Assembly (NCBI GenBank): GCA_963720645.1
Contig: CAVRFX010000022.1
Location: 372,001-436,000, forward strand
Length of the DNA: 64,000 bases
Direction: 5' to 3'
DNA from: RYN-230 sp963720645
GTDB taxonomy: Bacteria; Actinomycetota; Actinomycetes; Streptosporangiales; Streptosporangiaceae
Under the pieces are notes generated by a model. The model saw only the letters and a program-made list of their open reading frames with translations. It had not been told where the DNA came from and made no database searches. Shown one piece after another: positions 46,394 to 54,265 of the stretch. How positions within the stretch are numbered: the first letter of the stretch is position 1; each line of letters starts with the position of its first letter. A program made the position numbers and the translations under genes.

Positions 46394-47752
46394 TCAGGCA
46401 GCCTGGGTGAGGTTGACGGTGTAGCCGAGGGCTTCGAGCTGGCGGACGTGGTTGCGCATCTTGCGGTTCTGGTCGATCCGGCTGGCGTGGTAGCTGGCGC
46501 CGAGGTCGCGGTAACGGGCGGTGCGGTCGGTCAGCAGGTGCCAGACGATCACCAGGATCGAGCGGGCTGTGGCGACCAGGGCCTTGAGCTTGCCGCGGCG
46601 GCGGGCCAGGCGCCGGTAGCGTTCGCCGAGGAAGGTGCCGGTCTTGCCGGCCGCGGCGGCGGCCTCGCCGAGCGCTCCCTTGAGGTAGGGGTTGCCTTTG
46701 CCGGTCTTGCCGGGGCGGTTCTTAGCGCCGGACTGGACGGTCTGCGGGCTGATCTTGGCCCAGGACACCAGGTGGCCGGGGGTGGGGAAGGCGTTCATGT
46801 GCAGGCCGATCTCGGCGATAATCGCCTGGGCGGCCTCGCGTCCGATGCCGGTGACCTCATCGAGGCGGTCGACGGCGGGCAGCACCGGGGCACCTGGCCC
46901 GCGTCCGGCGTCCGGGCCGGTGGTGCCGTCGGCGTCGATGCCCTGGGCGGCGGGGATCGCGGCGATCAGCTCCCCGATCCGGGTGGTGAGCGTGCCGATC
47001 TGGCCCGACAGTGCGTCGATCTGGTCCAGCAGCATCCGGGCCAGCTCAGCGTGATGGTCATCGAATTTGCCGGTCAGCGCCTGGACCAGCCGGTCGTGCT
47101 TGGACCGCATCCGGCCGCGGGCCAGGCTGGCCAGCACCTGCGGGTCACGTTCGCCGGCGATCAGCGCCTCCAGCATGTCGCGGACCGACTTGGTGTCCAG
47201 TTTGCTGGCCACCGCCGAGACTTTGATCAGGGCGTCTTCCAGCAGTTTCTCCAGCCGGGAGTAGTGCCGGGTGCGCTCGCGGGTCAGGTCGGTCCGCAGC
47301 CGGGTGTAATCCCGCAGCTGGCGGATCTCAGCGGGCGGGACGAACGACGGCCGGAGCATGCCCCGCTCGGTGAGCTTGGCCAGCCACACCGCATCGAGCT
47401 TGTCCGTCTTGGGCCTGCCCGGGGCCTGCTTCACGTCCCGGGCCCGGACCAGCTGCACATCCAGCCCGGCCGCCTCCAGCAGGTAGAACCAGATCCGCCA
47501 GTAGTCAGAGGTCGATTCCAGGGTGACCTTCTCGATCCCCTCCGCGGCCAGATGCCCGCCGAGTTCCAGGATCGCGTTCGTGGTCGCGTCCACTGGCCAT
47601 ACCCGGGTGCGGCGCTTGCCCGGCCGGGCCTGGTGCGGCACCCGGGTGCACACCATCCCCGACGCCTTCGCCACGTCGACCGCGGCGACCCGTTCCAGGA
47701 CCTGCTCGTGCTCCTCGTCCTCGATCTCCTGCGGTTCCATCACCGCGACCAT
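46394..47752 (-). CDS. IS110-family transposase (DEDD recombinase)
   Basis: About 452 residues from ATG 47752 (or ATG 47740); the longer ORF to 47866 has no similarity at its start. The N-terminal RuvC-like DEDD domain shows AAVDVAK (Asp), VTLESTSDYWRI (Glu) and RPKTDKLDAVWLAKL (Asp-Asp). A coiled-coil middle follows. The C-terminal Tnp20 domain has VTGIGREAAQAIIAEIG, then SWAKISPQTVQSGAKNR with the candidate catalytic Ser, and GKGNPYLKGAL. It excises and inserts the element through a circular intermediate, guided by a bridge RNA in family members studied. The gene appears intact. Confidence 0.92.
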   Translation of the reverse strand: MVAVMEPQEIEDEEHEQVLERVAAVDVAKASGMVCTRVPHQARPGKRRTRVWPVDATTNAILELGGHLAAEGIEKVTLESTSDYWRIWFYLLEAAGLDVQLVRARDVKQAPGRPKTDKLDAVWLAKLTERGMLRPSFVPPAEIRQLRDYTRLRTDLTRERTRHYSRLEKLLEDALIKVSAVASKLDTKSVRDMLEALIAGERDPQVLASLARGRMRSKHDRLVQALTGKFDDHHAELARMLLDQIDALSGQIGTLTTRIGELIAAIPAAQGIDADGTTGPDAGRGPGAPVLPAVDRLDEVTGIGREAAQAIIAEIGLHMNAFPTPGHLVSWAKISPQTVQSGAKNRPGKTGKGNPYLKGALGEAAAAAGKTGTFLGERYRRLARRRGKLKALVATARSILVIVWHLLTDRTARYRDLGASYHASRIDQNRKMRNHVRQLEALGYTVNLTQAA

Positions 47753-47981
47753 CTCCTCGCACACCAGCCCAGCACACAAGGGTGACGGGAGGCCCGCGGG
47801 GTCTCGGTCGGAAACCGAAAAGCTAACCGGCGTGCTCGTGGCAACAGTGCGCGACCCATAGGTCAAGACCCCAGCGCCAGACTAATCCGCGGGCTCAAAG
47901 ACCCAAGAGAGCACCGGCGTCAGCGGGCCACCCAGGCCCAATTTTCACGCCCGCGTGACGTCCCCGCAGGGGATACCAGGA
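47753..47981 (-). ncRNA. Putative IS110 bridge RNA region (5' non-coding end)
   Basis: The ~230-bp non-coding stretch upstream of the recombinase contains two strings repeated from the element's junctions (plus-strand notation). GACTAATCC at 47880-47888 matches 47980-47988 (element end, core and target flank). GCTAACCGG at 47822-47830 matches 46312-46320 (target/core plus the other element end). Read in element orientation, the target-matching string comes first and the donor-matching string second, the order of target- and donor-binding loops in IS110 bridge RNAs. Secondary structure was not computed. Confidence 0.5.
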
Positions 47982-47983
47982 CT

Positions 47984-48592
47984 AATCCCAGTTGACCGGG
48001 TGGCTACGGACCGGCCGTTCTACTCCGGCAAACACCGCCAGCACGGCATAAACCTCCAGGTCATCGCCACCCCGGACGGCGACATCCTAGGGGTGTCTGG
48101 GCCCCTGCCCGGTGCCGTCACGACCTGACCGCCGCCCGGATCTGGGGCATCGTGCGGGAACTGGCCGCCGCCGGGCTGATCGTGCTCGCGGACAAGGGCT
48201 ACGCCGGCGCCGGCGACCACATCCGCACCCCCTGCAAAGGAAAGAACAAGCCGGAATCGCAGAAGGCCGCCAACCGTGCCCACGCCAAGCTACGCGGCCC
48301 CGGCGAACGCGCCAACGCCCAGCTGAAAACCTGGCGCATCCTGCGCAAACTCCGTTGCTGCCCCTGGAAGGCCGGACAACTGGCCAAGGCCATCCACGTT
48401 CTTCAGGCCCGCGACATCGAAGGGATGAAAAAGGCTCAGTGCAGGATCTGGCTGCCCGCGAATGCCCGGACTTCGGCCCTACCCCCCTGGGAGCGATTCG
48501 ACTTCGCATGCACCCTGCTGCTTAACTTTCTGATAGCGATAGCGCGGCCGCTCGCGTACGAGTACGTGAAAGTATTCACAGGGGCTGGATGA
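47984..48592 (+). pseudogene. IS5-family transposase, 3' half
   Basis: The reading resumes with VDRVATDRPFYSGKHRQHG, NLQVIATPDGDILGVSG, breaks frame near 48110 (one missing C in GTCACGAC; corrected gives HDLTAARIWGI), then LIVLADKGYAGAGDHIRTPC (DDE Asp region), RANAQLKTWRILRKLRCCPW, and HVLQARDIEG. Relatives stop a few codons later; here an open frame continues to 48592 without similarity. Confidence 0.75.
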
Positions 48593-48683
48593 CAACCGGC
48601 TGCGCGATCTCGCCGGGTCTTTCGCGTTCTCCCAGTGCGCAGTGAGAGAGTCACTGCAGAAGCACCTACAGGCAGGTTAAGCA

Positions 48684-49781
48684 ATGCGGGCAGCAGTGTT
48701 GAGAGAAGCCGGCGAACCGCTGTCTATCGAGAACGTGGATCTCGACGAGCCGCGGGCCGGCGAGGTGACGGTCAGGATTGAAGCGGCGGGCGTGTGTCAC
48801 AGCGACCTGCACTACATGAACGGCGACCTACGGGCAAAGCTCCCAATCGTGGTCGGGCACGAAGGGGCCGGCGTCGTCGAGGTACTTGGCCCCGGGACGA
48901 CCGACCGCCTCGCCGTCGGTGATCGGGTCGCGCTGTTGTGGCGGCCGCGCTGTGGCGAGTGCGAGGCCTGCGTGGCAGGCAACCCGGTGCAGTGCCGTTA
49001 TGGGCGCGTCTATGCGTTGACGAACGGACTCATGGATGGCACCACCCGACTGCACGTCGGCGACGAGCGGGTGCACCACCTTATGGGCGTGTCTTGCTTC
49101 GCCGAGCGGGTCGTGGTCTCGCAGACCAGCGTGGTTCGGGTGCCGCCGGGCGTGCCGCACGAGATCGCGGCCGTCTCAGCGTGTGCCGTCATCACCGGCG
49201 TCGGCGCTGCCATGAACGCGGTCCAGGGGGGTGCCGGACGACCGCTGGCCGTGTTCGGCGCCGGCGGTGTCGGTCTGTGTGTGGTCATGGGCGCGGCGGT
49301 GATCGGCGCCGACCCGATCATTGCCATCGACGTCAACGAAGCCAAACTTGGTCTCGCCCGGCGTTTCGGCGCGACGCACGTCATTCATGCGCGGACCGAG
49401 GACCCCGTCGAGCGAATCCGCGAAATTACCGACGGCGGGGCGCTGTGGACCATCGACGCCGTCGGCAGCCCGACCACGATGCAGCAGGCAGTGTCGGCGT
49501 TGCGGCCGACCGGCACCATGGTGGCGGCCGGGCTGAACGGAGTGGCCGCGACGTTCGCAGTCCCCATCACCGAGCTCGTCCAGCAGCAGAAACGGATTGT
49601 TGGCGCCCTGTATGGCGCGAGCAATCCGCGCATCGACTTGCCACGTATCTTCGCGCTCTACCTTGCCGGGCGGCTGCCGCTCGGCGAACTCGTCACCAGT
49701 CGGCGCCCGCTCGACGAGGTGAACGACGCCTACGCCGACCTACGGTCGGGGGCGGTGGGCCGGACCGTCCTGATCCCCTGA
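48684..49781 (+). CDS. Zinc-type alcohol dehydrogenase (MDR, class III-like)
   Basis: 365 residues. AAGVCHSDLHYMNGDL (catalytic Cys-His), VVGHEGAGVVEVLGPG, structural-zinc Cys cluster RCGECEACVAGNPVQC, and Rossmann motif VFGAGGVGLCVVMGAAV. Related to NDMA-dependent or class III alcohol dehydrogenases. It converges on the SMP-30 gene with a 13-bp gap, and an SDR follows behind that, so the three probably work in the same alcohol/sugar oxidation route. The start ATG 48684 has only a weak RBS. Confidence 0.9.
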   Translation: MRAAVLREAGEPLSIENVDLDEPRAGEVTVRIEAAGVCHSDLHYMNGDLRAKLPIVVGHEGAGVVEVLGPGTTDRLAVGDRVALLWRPRCGECEACVAGNPVQCRYGRVYALTNGLMDGTTRLHVGDERVHHLMGVSCFAERVVVSQTSVVRVPPGVPHEIAAVSACAVITGVGAAMNAVQGGAGRPLAVFGAGGVGLCVVMGAAVIGADPIIAIDVNEAKLGLARRFGATHVIHARTEDPVERIREITDGGALWTIDAVGSPTTMQQAVSALRPTGTMVAAGLNGVAATFAVPITELVQQQKRIVGALYGASNPRIDLPRIFALYLAGRLPLGELVTSRRPLDEVNDAYADLRSGAVGRTVLIP

Positions 49782-49794
49782 AGCGCAGTCGGGT

Positions 49795-50658
49795 TCAGCC
49801 TGCGAAGGCTGGCAGCTCCCCGCCACGGACTCCAGGCTGGATCGCGAACACGGCGCCGGCCGCCGCCTCGGCGCCGGCGCCGAGACCCTGCCGCGAGGTC
49901 GTAATGAACAACGTCGCGCGGTCCGGTCCGCCAAACGTGCATGCGGTGGTCAGGTGGACGGGCACCTCGATCCGCTCCGACAATCGGCCGCTTTCGTCGT
50001 AACGGTGGACAGCGCCCCCCTGCCATAGCGCGACCCAGACGCCGCCGTCCTCGTCGATCGCCATGCCGTCCGGCAGCCCGGAGCCGTCGTCGATCGTGGT
50101 GAACACCCGCCGTCCGCTGAACTCGCCAGTGCCGGGATCGAAGTCGTAGACGTCAACACGGCCGGTCATAGTGTCGGCGTAGTAGACCAGCCTGCCGCCA
50201 CGGTGCCAGTGGATGCCGTTGGAGATCGTCACGCCACTCAGCACCCGTCGAACGGACAGGTCCGGGTCGAGCCGAAACAGCGCACCGGCGCCCGGGGTGA
50301 CGTCATAGGCCATCGAGCCGCAGTAAAACCGTCCCTGCGGATCGCAGCCGCCGTCGTTCATCCGGATCGCCGGATCGTCGAAGGCAACGATCTCGTCGCT
50401 GACCGGAGCAAGGGCAGACGAGAGCAGCCGGAAGCCGCGCCCCGTGGCGAGCACGTAGCCGCCCTTGCGTCGCGCGCGGATCGCCGCGGCGACGCCGCCG
50501 ATCTCGTAACGGTCAACCGTGTCGCTATCGGTCATCGCAAGCACGGCCCCCCGCTCAAGGTCAACGAAGAGCAGCCGACCGCCAGCGGCGTCCCAGAACG
50601 GGCCCTCGCCGTGCTCGACGCAGGCACCGGTGACCTGCTCGGCTCTCGTCACATCCAC
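49795..50658 (-). CDS. SMP-30/gluconolactonase (LRE-like) family lactonase
   Basis: 287 residues forming a six-bladed propeller. Metal ligands are Glu in EHGEGPFWD (near residue 18), Asn in RMNDGGCDPQGRF, Asn in ISNGIHWH and Asp in LPDGMAIDEDGGVWVA. It hydrolyses sugar or other lactones. Its start overlaps the SDR stop by 10 bp (50649-50658), so the two are translationally coupled: the SDR would form a lactone, this enzyme would open it. Confidence 0.9.
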   Translation of the reverse strand: MDVTRAEQVTGACVEHGEGPFWDAAGGRLLFVDLERGAVLAMTDSDTVDRYEIGGVAAAIRARRKGGYVLATGRGFRLLSSALAPVSDEIVAFDDPAIRMNDGGCDPQGRFYCGSMAYDVTPGAGALFRLDPDLSVRRVLSGVTISNGIHWHRGGRLVYYADTMTGRVDVYDFDPGTGEFSGRRVFTTIDDGSGLPDGMAIDEDGGVWVALWQGGAVHRYDESGRLSERIEVPVHLTTACTFGGPDRATLFITTSRQGLGAGAEAAAGAVFAIQPGVRGGELPAFAG

Positions 50659-51401
50659 CCTCCGTCCACGATCCAGCGCTGCGCCGTGCAGGAACGCGAG
50701 TCATCAGCAGCAAGCCACAACAAGATCCGCGCAACATCGTCCGGATACAGCTTGCGCGGCAGGCACTGGCTGCGGCGGATCGAATCCTCCGCCTCGGGCG
50801 TGACCCAATGAGCGAGCTGCTTCTCGGTCATGATCCAGCCGGGGATGATGCAGTTGACCCGGATGTTCCAAGGCCCGAACTCCCGCGCGAGGGTGTGGGT
50901 GAGACCCTCGATACCGGCCTTAGCCGTGATGTAGGCCGGCAGCTCCAGAAGATCGATGTGCGCACTGATCGAACCCACGTTGATGATTGAGCCGCCCCCT
51001 GCTTCCCGCATCATCGGCACCACCGCCTGTGCCGCGAAGAAATGGTGACGTACGTTCACGGCGGTGAGATCGTCCCAGAGCGCGACGTCAACCTCCCCGA
51101 CCGGATAACGGCGGTCGTCCGCGGCGTTGTTCACCAGGATGCGGATCGGACCAAGTTCGTCTGCGCTGCGCGCGATCACCGCCCTCAGCGCGCCGACATC
51201 GCGGACGTCGCAGGGCACGAAAAACGCCGCGCCGCGCAAATCGGCCTCGAGCTCTCGCCCGCGTTCGACGTCGATGTCGATGAACGCTACCTTCGCACCC
51301 TGGCCAGCAAGCTGGCGAACGAACTCGGCACCCAAGCCTGAAGCGCCGCCGCTGACGAACGCTACCCGTCCCCGCAGTGACGGGTAGCTGGCGTATTCCA
51401 T
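50649..51401 (-). CDS. Short-chain dehydrogenase (sugar/alcohol SDR)
   Basis: 250 residues from ATG 51401, chosen because AGGTGGAG lies just upstream and homology starts at MEYASYPSLRGRVAFV. Cofactor motif GGASGLGAE, NNAADDRR, Ser in VGSISAH, catalytic YITAK, and the C-terminal WLAADDSR...WIVDGGWM. NAD(P)-dependent. With the coupled lactonase it resembles sugar dehydrogenase/lactonase modules such as those for arabinose, fucose or galactose oxidation. Substrate not proven. Confidence 0.9.
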   Translation of the reverse strand: MEYASYPSLRGRVAFVSGGASGLGAEFVRQLAGQGAKVAFIDIDVERGRELEADLRGAAFFVPCDVRDVGALRAVIARSADELGPIRILVNNAADDRRYPVGEVDVALWDDLTAVNVRHHFFAAQAVVPMMREAGGGSIINVGSISAHIDLLELPAYITAKAGIEGLTHTLAREFGPWNIRVNCIIPGWIMTEKQLAHWVTPEAEDSIRRSQCLPRKLYPDDVARILLWLAADDSRSCTAQRWIVDGGWM

Positions 51402-51435
51402 CTCCACCTGCTCGGCCACCGGCTTCCTCGACCTC

Positions 51436-51690
51436 CGATGAGAGGATTCCCCTATCGAACCACGGCCCCACGGGCGGTGCAGTGGCACAGCCTGTTCGCC
51501 CACTCCACCACCTGGAATCTGCTCGTTGCGCCCCCGGCCGCCGGGCGCCGGCTGGTGATCGTCGGTGGGCCGGATCACGGCGGAATGCCTGGGCGGGCAC
51601 GTCGGCATCTTTGCTCGCCGCCGCGCACCCGGACCGGTGCCTCAGCCTGATCACGCTCGGTGCTGCTTTACCGCTGAGAGTTCATGATCC
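51436..51690 (+). pseudogene. Alpha/beta hydrolase remnant with internal deletion
   Basis: Plus-strand reading gives QWHSLFAHSTTWNLLVAPPA, RRLVIVGGPDHGG, the first strands and oxyanion loop of an alpha/beta hydrolase. After a frame change it continues LLAAAHPDRCLSLITLGAA, which normally follows the nucleophile elbow. The elbow itself and everything after are deleted. Confidence 0.6.
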
Positions 51691-51726
51691 GACTGTGCAG
51701 CAGCGCCAAGGGTCATGATTGCACTC

Positions 51727-51754
51727 TGGCGCCGCTAGCGCCATAATGGCGCCA
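51727..51754 (+). promoter_or_regulatory. vapBC operator/promoter
   Basis: TGGCGC-CGCTA-GCGCCA (51727-51743) is a perfect inverted repeat, and TGGCGCCA (51747-51754) a second palindrome running into the vapB ATG. CATAAT (51742-51747) fits a -10 box 6 nt before the ATG, implying a leaderless mRNA whose promoter lies inside the operator, consistent with autorepression by the VapBC complex. Confidence 0.6.
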
Positions 51755-51984
51755 TGACGAGCATCCAGATCAAGGACGTGCCCGAGCGGACACACGCGAT
51801 CCTCCGCCAGCGCGCGGCCGCCGCTCACCAGTCTCTTCAGGAGTACCTGCGGAGCCGGCTGATCCAAGACGCAGACGAACCGACCCTGGAGGAGGTCCTC
51901 GACCGCGCTGGCGGCCGATCCGGCGGATCGGTCCCGCTGGAGGACGCCGTAGCTACGATCCGCGACGACCGTGATCGTCGCTGA
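51754..51984 (+). CDS. vapB: VapB/FitA-type ribbon-helix-helix antitoxin
   Basis: 76 residues. MTSIQIKDVPERTHAILRQR forms the RHH DNA-binding strand and helix, QSLQEYLRSRL the second helix, and the C-terminal acidic tail would wrap the toxin. It overlaps the PIN toxin gene by 14 bp. It represses its own promoter with the toxin and neutralises it. Intact. Confidence 0.85.
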   Translation: MTSIQIKDVPERTHAILRQRAAAAHQSLQEYLRSRLIQDADEPTLEEVLDRAGGRSGGSVPLEDAVATIRDDRDRR

Positions 51985-52372
51985 CGCCAGCGTCCTGGTC
52001 GTCGCCCTGGCCGATGACGGCCCCATCGGGGACCAAGCCCGGTCGCGACTGCAGGGCGAGCGGCTGACCGTGCCCGAACTCGCCGACCTAGAGGTCGCAT
52101 CCGTACTGCGGCGGCAGATGAAAGCAGGCGCCCTCGACGCCCGGCGCGCCCGCCTTGCACTCGACGACCTGGCCGCACTGCCAGCCCGGCGGGCACCGCA
52201 CCGCCCCCTGCTCCCCCGCTGCTGGGAACTACGGAACAACCTCACCATGTACGACGCGGCCTACGTAGCCCTGGCCGAAGCCATGAACACCACCCTGCTC
52301 ACTGGCGACCGGAAACTCGCAAGCGCCCCTGGACCCCAGTGCCCCATCGAAGTCTTCCAGCCCGCACCCTGA
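51971..52372 (+). CDS. vapC: VapC PIN-domain ribonuclease toxin
   Basis: 133 residues, start GTG 51971. All four PIN acidic residues are visible: D5 (VADASVLV), E41 (LADLEVAS), D95 (MYDAAYVALAE) and D113 (TGDRKLA). VapC toxins are Mg-dependent ribonucleases, typically cutting tRNA or 23S rRNA. The pair stands at the edge of the Wadjet island, separated from it by the decayed MNT/HepT module. Expected to be functional. Confidence 0.88.
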   Translation: MIVADASVLVVALADDGPIGDQARSRLQGERLTVPELADLEVASVLRRQMKAGALDARRARLALDDLAALPARRAPHRPLLPRCWELRNNLTMYDAAYVALAEAMNTTLLTGDRKLASAPGPQCPIEVFQPAP

Positions 52373-52420
52373 CCACTCGGAAACCTCCGAGCATCACGAA
52401 CCGACCGAAGGAACCCCCAG

Positions 52421-52875
52421 GTGGATCTGGCCACCCGGGCGGGTGTCACACAGAGCGTGATCAGCGCGTACGAGACCGGGCAGCGGCAGCCCTCCATCCC
52501 CGCCCTCGCCCGGCTGGTCGACGCGGCTGGCTTCGAGCTGACGCTGGGCTTGCGGCGGCCACCGGCCGCCTGCGCCGGCTTTCAGGCCCGGTGGGCCGCC
52601 GCGTCCGCCGCCACCGGAAGGACCTGGTCGCCGTGGCCGCAGCGCGCGGGGTCAGTAACTTGCGGGTGTTCGGCAGCGTGGCCCGCGGCGAAGACCGCGC
52701 CGATAGTGACGTGGATCTGCTCGCCGACTTCCCGCCTGGCTGAGCCTGTGCGGCCTGAGCCGCCTCGTAGCCGACCTGGAAGCCATCCTTGGCACCCGGG
52801 TCGAACCTGATCCCCGCCGTCAACCTCAAACCGGGCGTCCGAGAACAAGTCGAATCCGACCTGATCGCGCTCTGA
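52421..52875 (+). pseudogene. HTH-MNT nucleotidyltransferase (MntA-like antitoxin), multiply frameshifted
   Basis: An XRE helix-turn-helix start (VDLATRAGVTQSVISAYETG, lacking its first helix) is followed, after a frame change near 52565, by RHRKDLVAVAAARGVSNLRV, FGSVARGEDRADSDVDLLAD, the GSxxxGxxxxxSDxD nucleotidyltransferase motif. Two more changes (near 52740 and 52800) are needed to reach LSRLVADLEAILGTRV and the end NLKPGVREQVESDLIAL at TGA 52873. In intact modules this enzyme AMPylates and silences the HepT toxin. Three breaks argue for a dead gene. Confidence 0.7.
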
Positions 52876-53138
52876 GCTACCGGGAGCGCCAGCGGCTGGC
52901 CGACATCCAGGCCGCCACCGACGCGATCCGCTCGCACCTGCGGCGCGGCGACCTGTCCGACGGCCTGATCTTCGACGCAGTCCGGATCCGTCTGCTCGAG
53001 ATCGGCGAAGCCGTCAAAGCCCTCCCGGCGAAGACCCGCCCGGGAACGCCGCTCAAGCGTGAGCGCTGCCTACCCGAGGTGGCCGCCCGGGGCTCACCGC
53101 AACCTGCCCTTACTTGTCTGCCAGGGCCTTTTCGATAG
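52872..53138 (+). pseudogene. HepT (HEPN) toxin remnant, 3' truncated
   Basis: YRERQRLADIQAATDAIRSH, GDLSDGLIFDAVRIRLLEIG, EAVKALPA is the N-terminal two thirds of a HepT-type HEPN protein. The start codon position holds CTG (one base from ATG, overlapping the MNT stop as ATGA would). The catalytic Rx4-6HxY segment is gone; the reading ends with unrelated codons antisense to the 3' end of jetD. Confidence 0.7.
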
Positions 53139-54264
53139 CCGAGAAGCTGATGCGTTCTTGCTCCAAGCGGAGCGACGGAGCGTAGGAGCCCGAGATGAGG
53201 TCGGCGTAGAGAGCTGATTCGGCCCGGTCGAGGCGGTTCAGGTTCACGGCGGTCGGGGACGGCTCGGTGACCCAATGGTCCCGGTGGGCCAGCAGGGTGA
53301 TCCGGTCCATGAGCATGGAGCGCGCCTGCGGCAGATAGTGGCGCAACCGGTTAAGGATCGCGAAGCCGTGCGTGTCGATATCCCCCCAGTAGACCACGTC
53401 CAGGCCGGCCAGCCAGCCAAGCAGCTCGAGCACCGGGACGGCGTAACCGCCACCCAGGATCACTATCGCCGCGGGCGGGACCGGGAATGAGAGGTAGGTG
53501 ATCTCATTCTCAAGCACGTAGGCCCGGATGATGCCCTCCGGCGGTGCTGTGAATTCAGCTGTGCGGACGGATAGCTCCGAGAATCCCCGGAAACGGCCAG
53601 CCACCCGGAATCGGACATAGTCGGGCCTGCGGAGGAAGCCATAACGTCCAGCGAAGTCGGACACTCCGTCCGCCACCCGGGATGGCTCCAGCTGGGCGTT
53701 GAGCAACTCGGCCAGCACGCCTTTGTGGCGCTCGATGAACTTCGTGTCAACGCCAGGGACATCGACCTGGCGCAGGTACATGCCAGGTACCTGGCGCTGC
53801 TCGATCCACTGGACGGTGGCCAGCAGGCGATCCCAGTCATCGGCGAGCCGCAGCGCCCGCATGGGGTGGCCGGTCAGCCATGGGACCAGGCGGGTGCCGT
53901 GAGCCGCCTCGATCAGCCCGGTCAGGCGGCGGACCTCGGCGCCCACCCGCAGCAGCGTCCAGGTGTCGTCGTAGCTGTCTAGCCAGGCACGGGCCGGGAG
54001 GCTGTTCGCGCCGAAGTGCCGGCCGCCGACCTGCTTGTACTCCAGGCGCAGCGGTCCACCCGCCGCAGCGGCGGCCCACTCGGTGGCCCACTGTCGGGCC
54101 TCGCCAAAGTGCTCGCCAATTTCCCGGGCGGATGGCCCCCGGATCGGGATGCTGAGCGGCGCCCAGTCATCCCCGGCCGCGAACCGCACCAGCAGGGCCC
54201 CCGAGTCCCACTTCTTCCTGATCGAAGCGCGGACGTCGGCCGGCCGGGTCCACAGAGCAGGCAT
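53110..54264 (-). CDS. jetD: JetD: Wadjet DNA-cleaving subunit (DUF3322/DUF2220, Toprim)
   Basis: 384 residues. The N-terminal DUF3322 half (MPALWTRPADVRASIRKKW) precedes the C-terminal DUF2220 half with a Toprim-type centre: Glu252/254 in VLENEITYLSF, and D295/D297 in YWGDIDTHGFAIL, the E...DxD set that binds metal and cuts DNA. JetD is the nuclease of the Wadjet complex and cleaves closed circular plasmid DNA extruded by the JetABC motor. Its ATG follows the jetC stop by 1 bp. All catalytic residues are present. Confidence 0.92.
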   Translation of the reverse strand: MPALWTRPADVRASIRKKWDSGALLVRFAAGDDWAPLSIPIRGPSAREIGEHFGEARQWATEWAAAAAGGPLRLEYKQVGGRHFGANSLPARAWLDSYDDTWTLLRVGAEVRRLTGLIEAAHGTRLVPWLTGHPMRALRLADDWDRLLATVQWIEQRQVPGMYLRQVDVPGVDTKFIERHKGVLAELLNAQLEPSRVADGVSDFAGRYGFLRRPDYVRFRVAGRFRGFSELSVRTAEFTAPPEGIIRAYVLENEITYLSFPVPPAAIVILGGGYAVPVLELLGWLAGLDVVYWGDIDTHGFAILNRLRHYLPQARSMLMDRITLLAHRDHWVTEPSPTAVNLNRLDRAESALYADLISGSYAPSLRLEQERISFSAIEKALADK

Positions 54265-54265
54265 G

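Larger units (their letters stand above)
46315..47985 (-). mobile_element. IS110-family insertion sequence inside an IS5-type transposase gene
   Basis: About 1.67 kb. Both junctions carry CTAA (46313-46316 and 47982-47985). Removing the element restores the transposase reading GTL-IP-VDRVATDRPFY. There are no terminal inverted repeats, as usual for IS110. The recombinase is on the minus strand, leaving ~78 bp after it and ~230 bp before it. The upstream segment contains copies of both junction sequences (see ncRNA entry). Confidence 0.85.

Noticed and set aside
46379..47785. 468-codon plus-strand ORF opposite the IS110 transposase
   Set aside because: Antisense shadow; the minus strand carries the intact DEDD recombinase.
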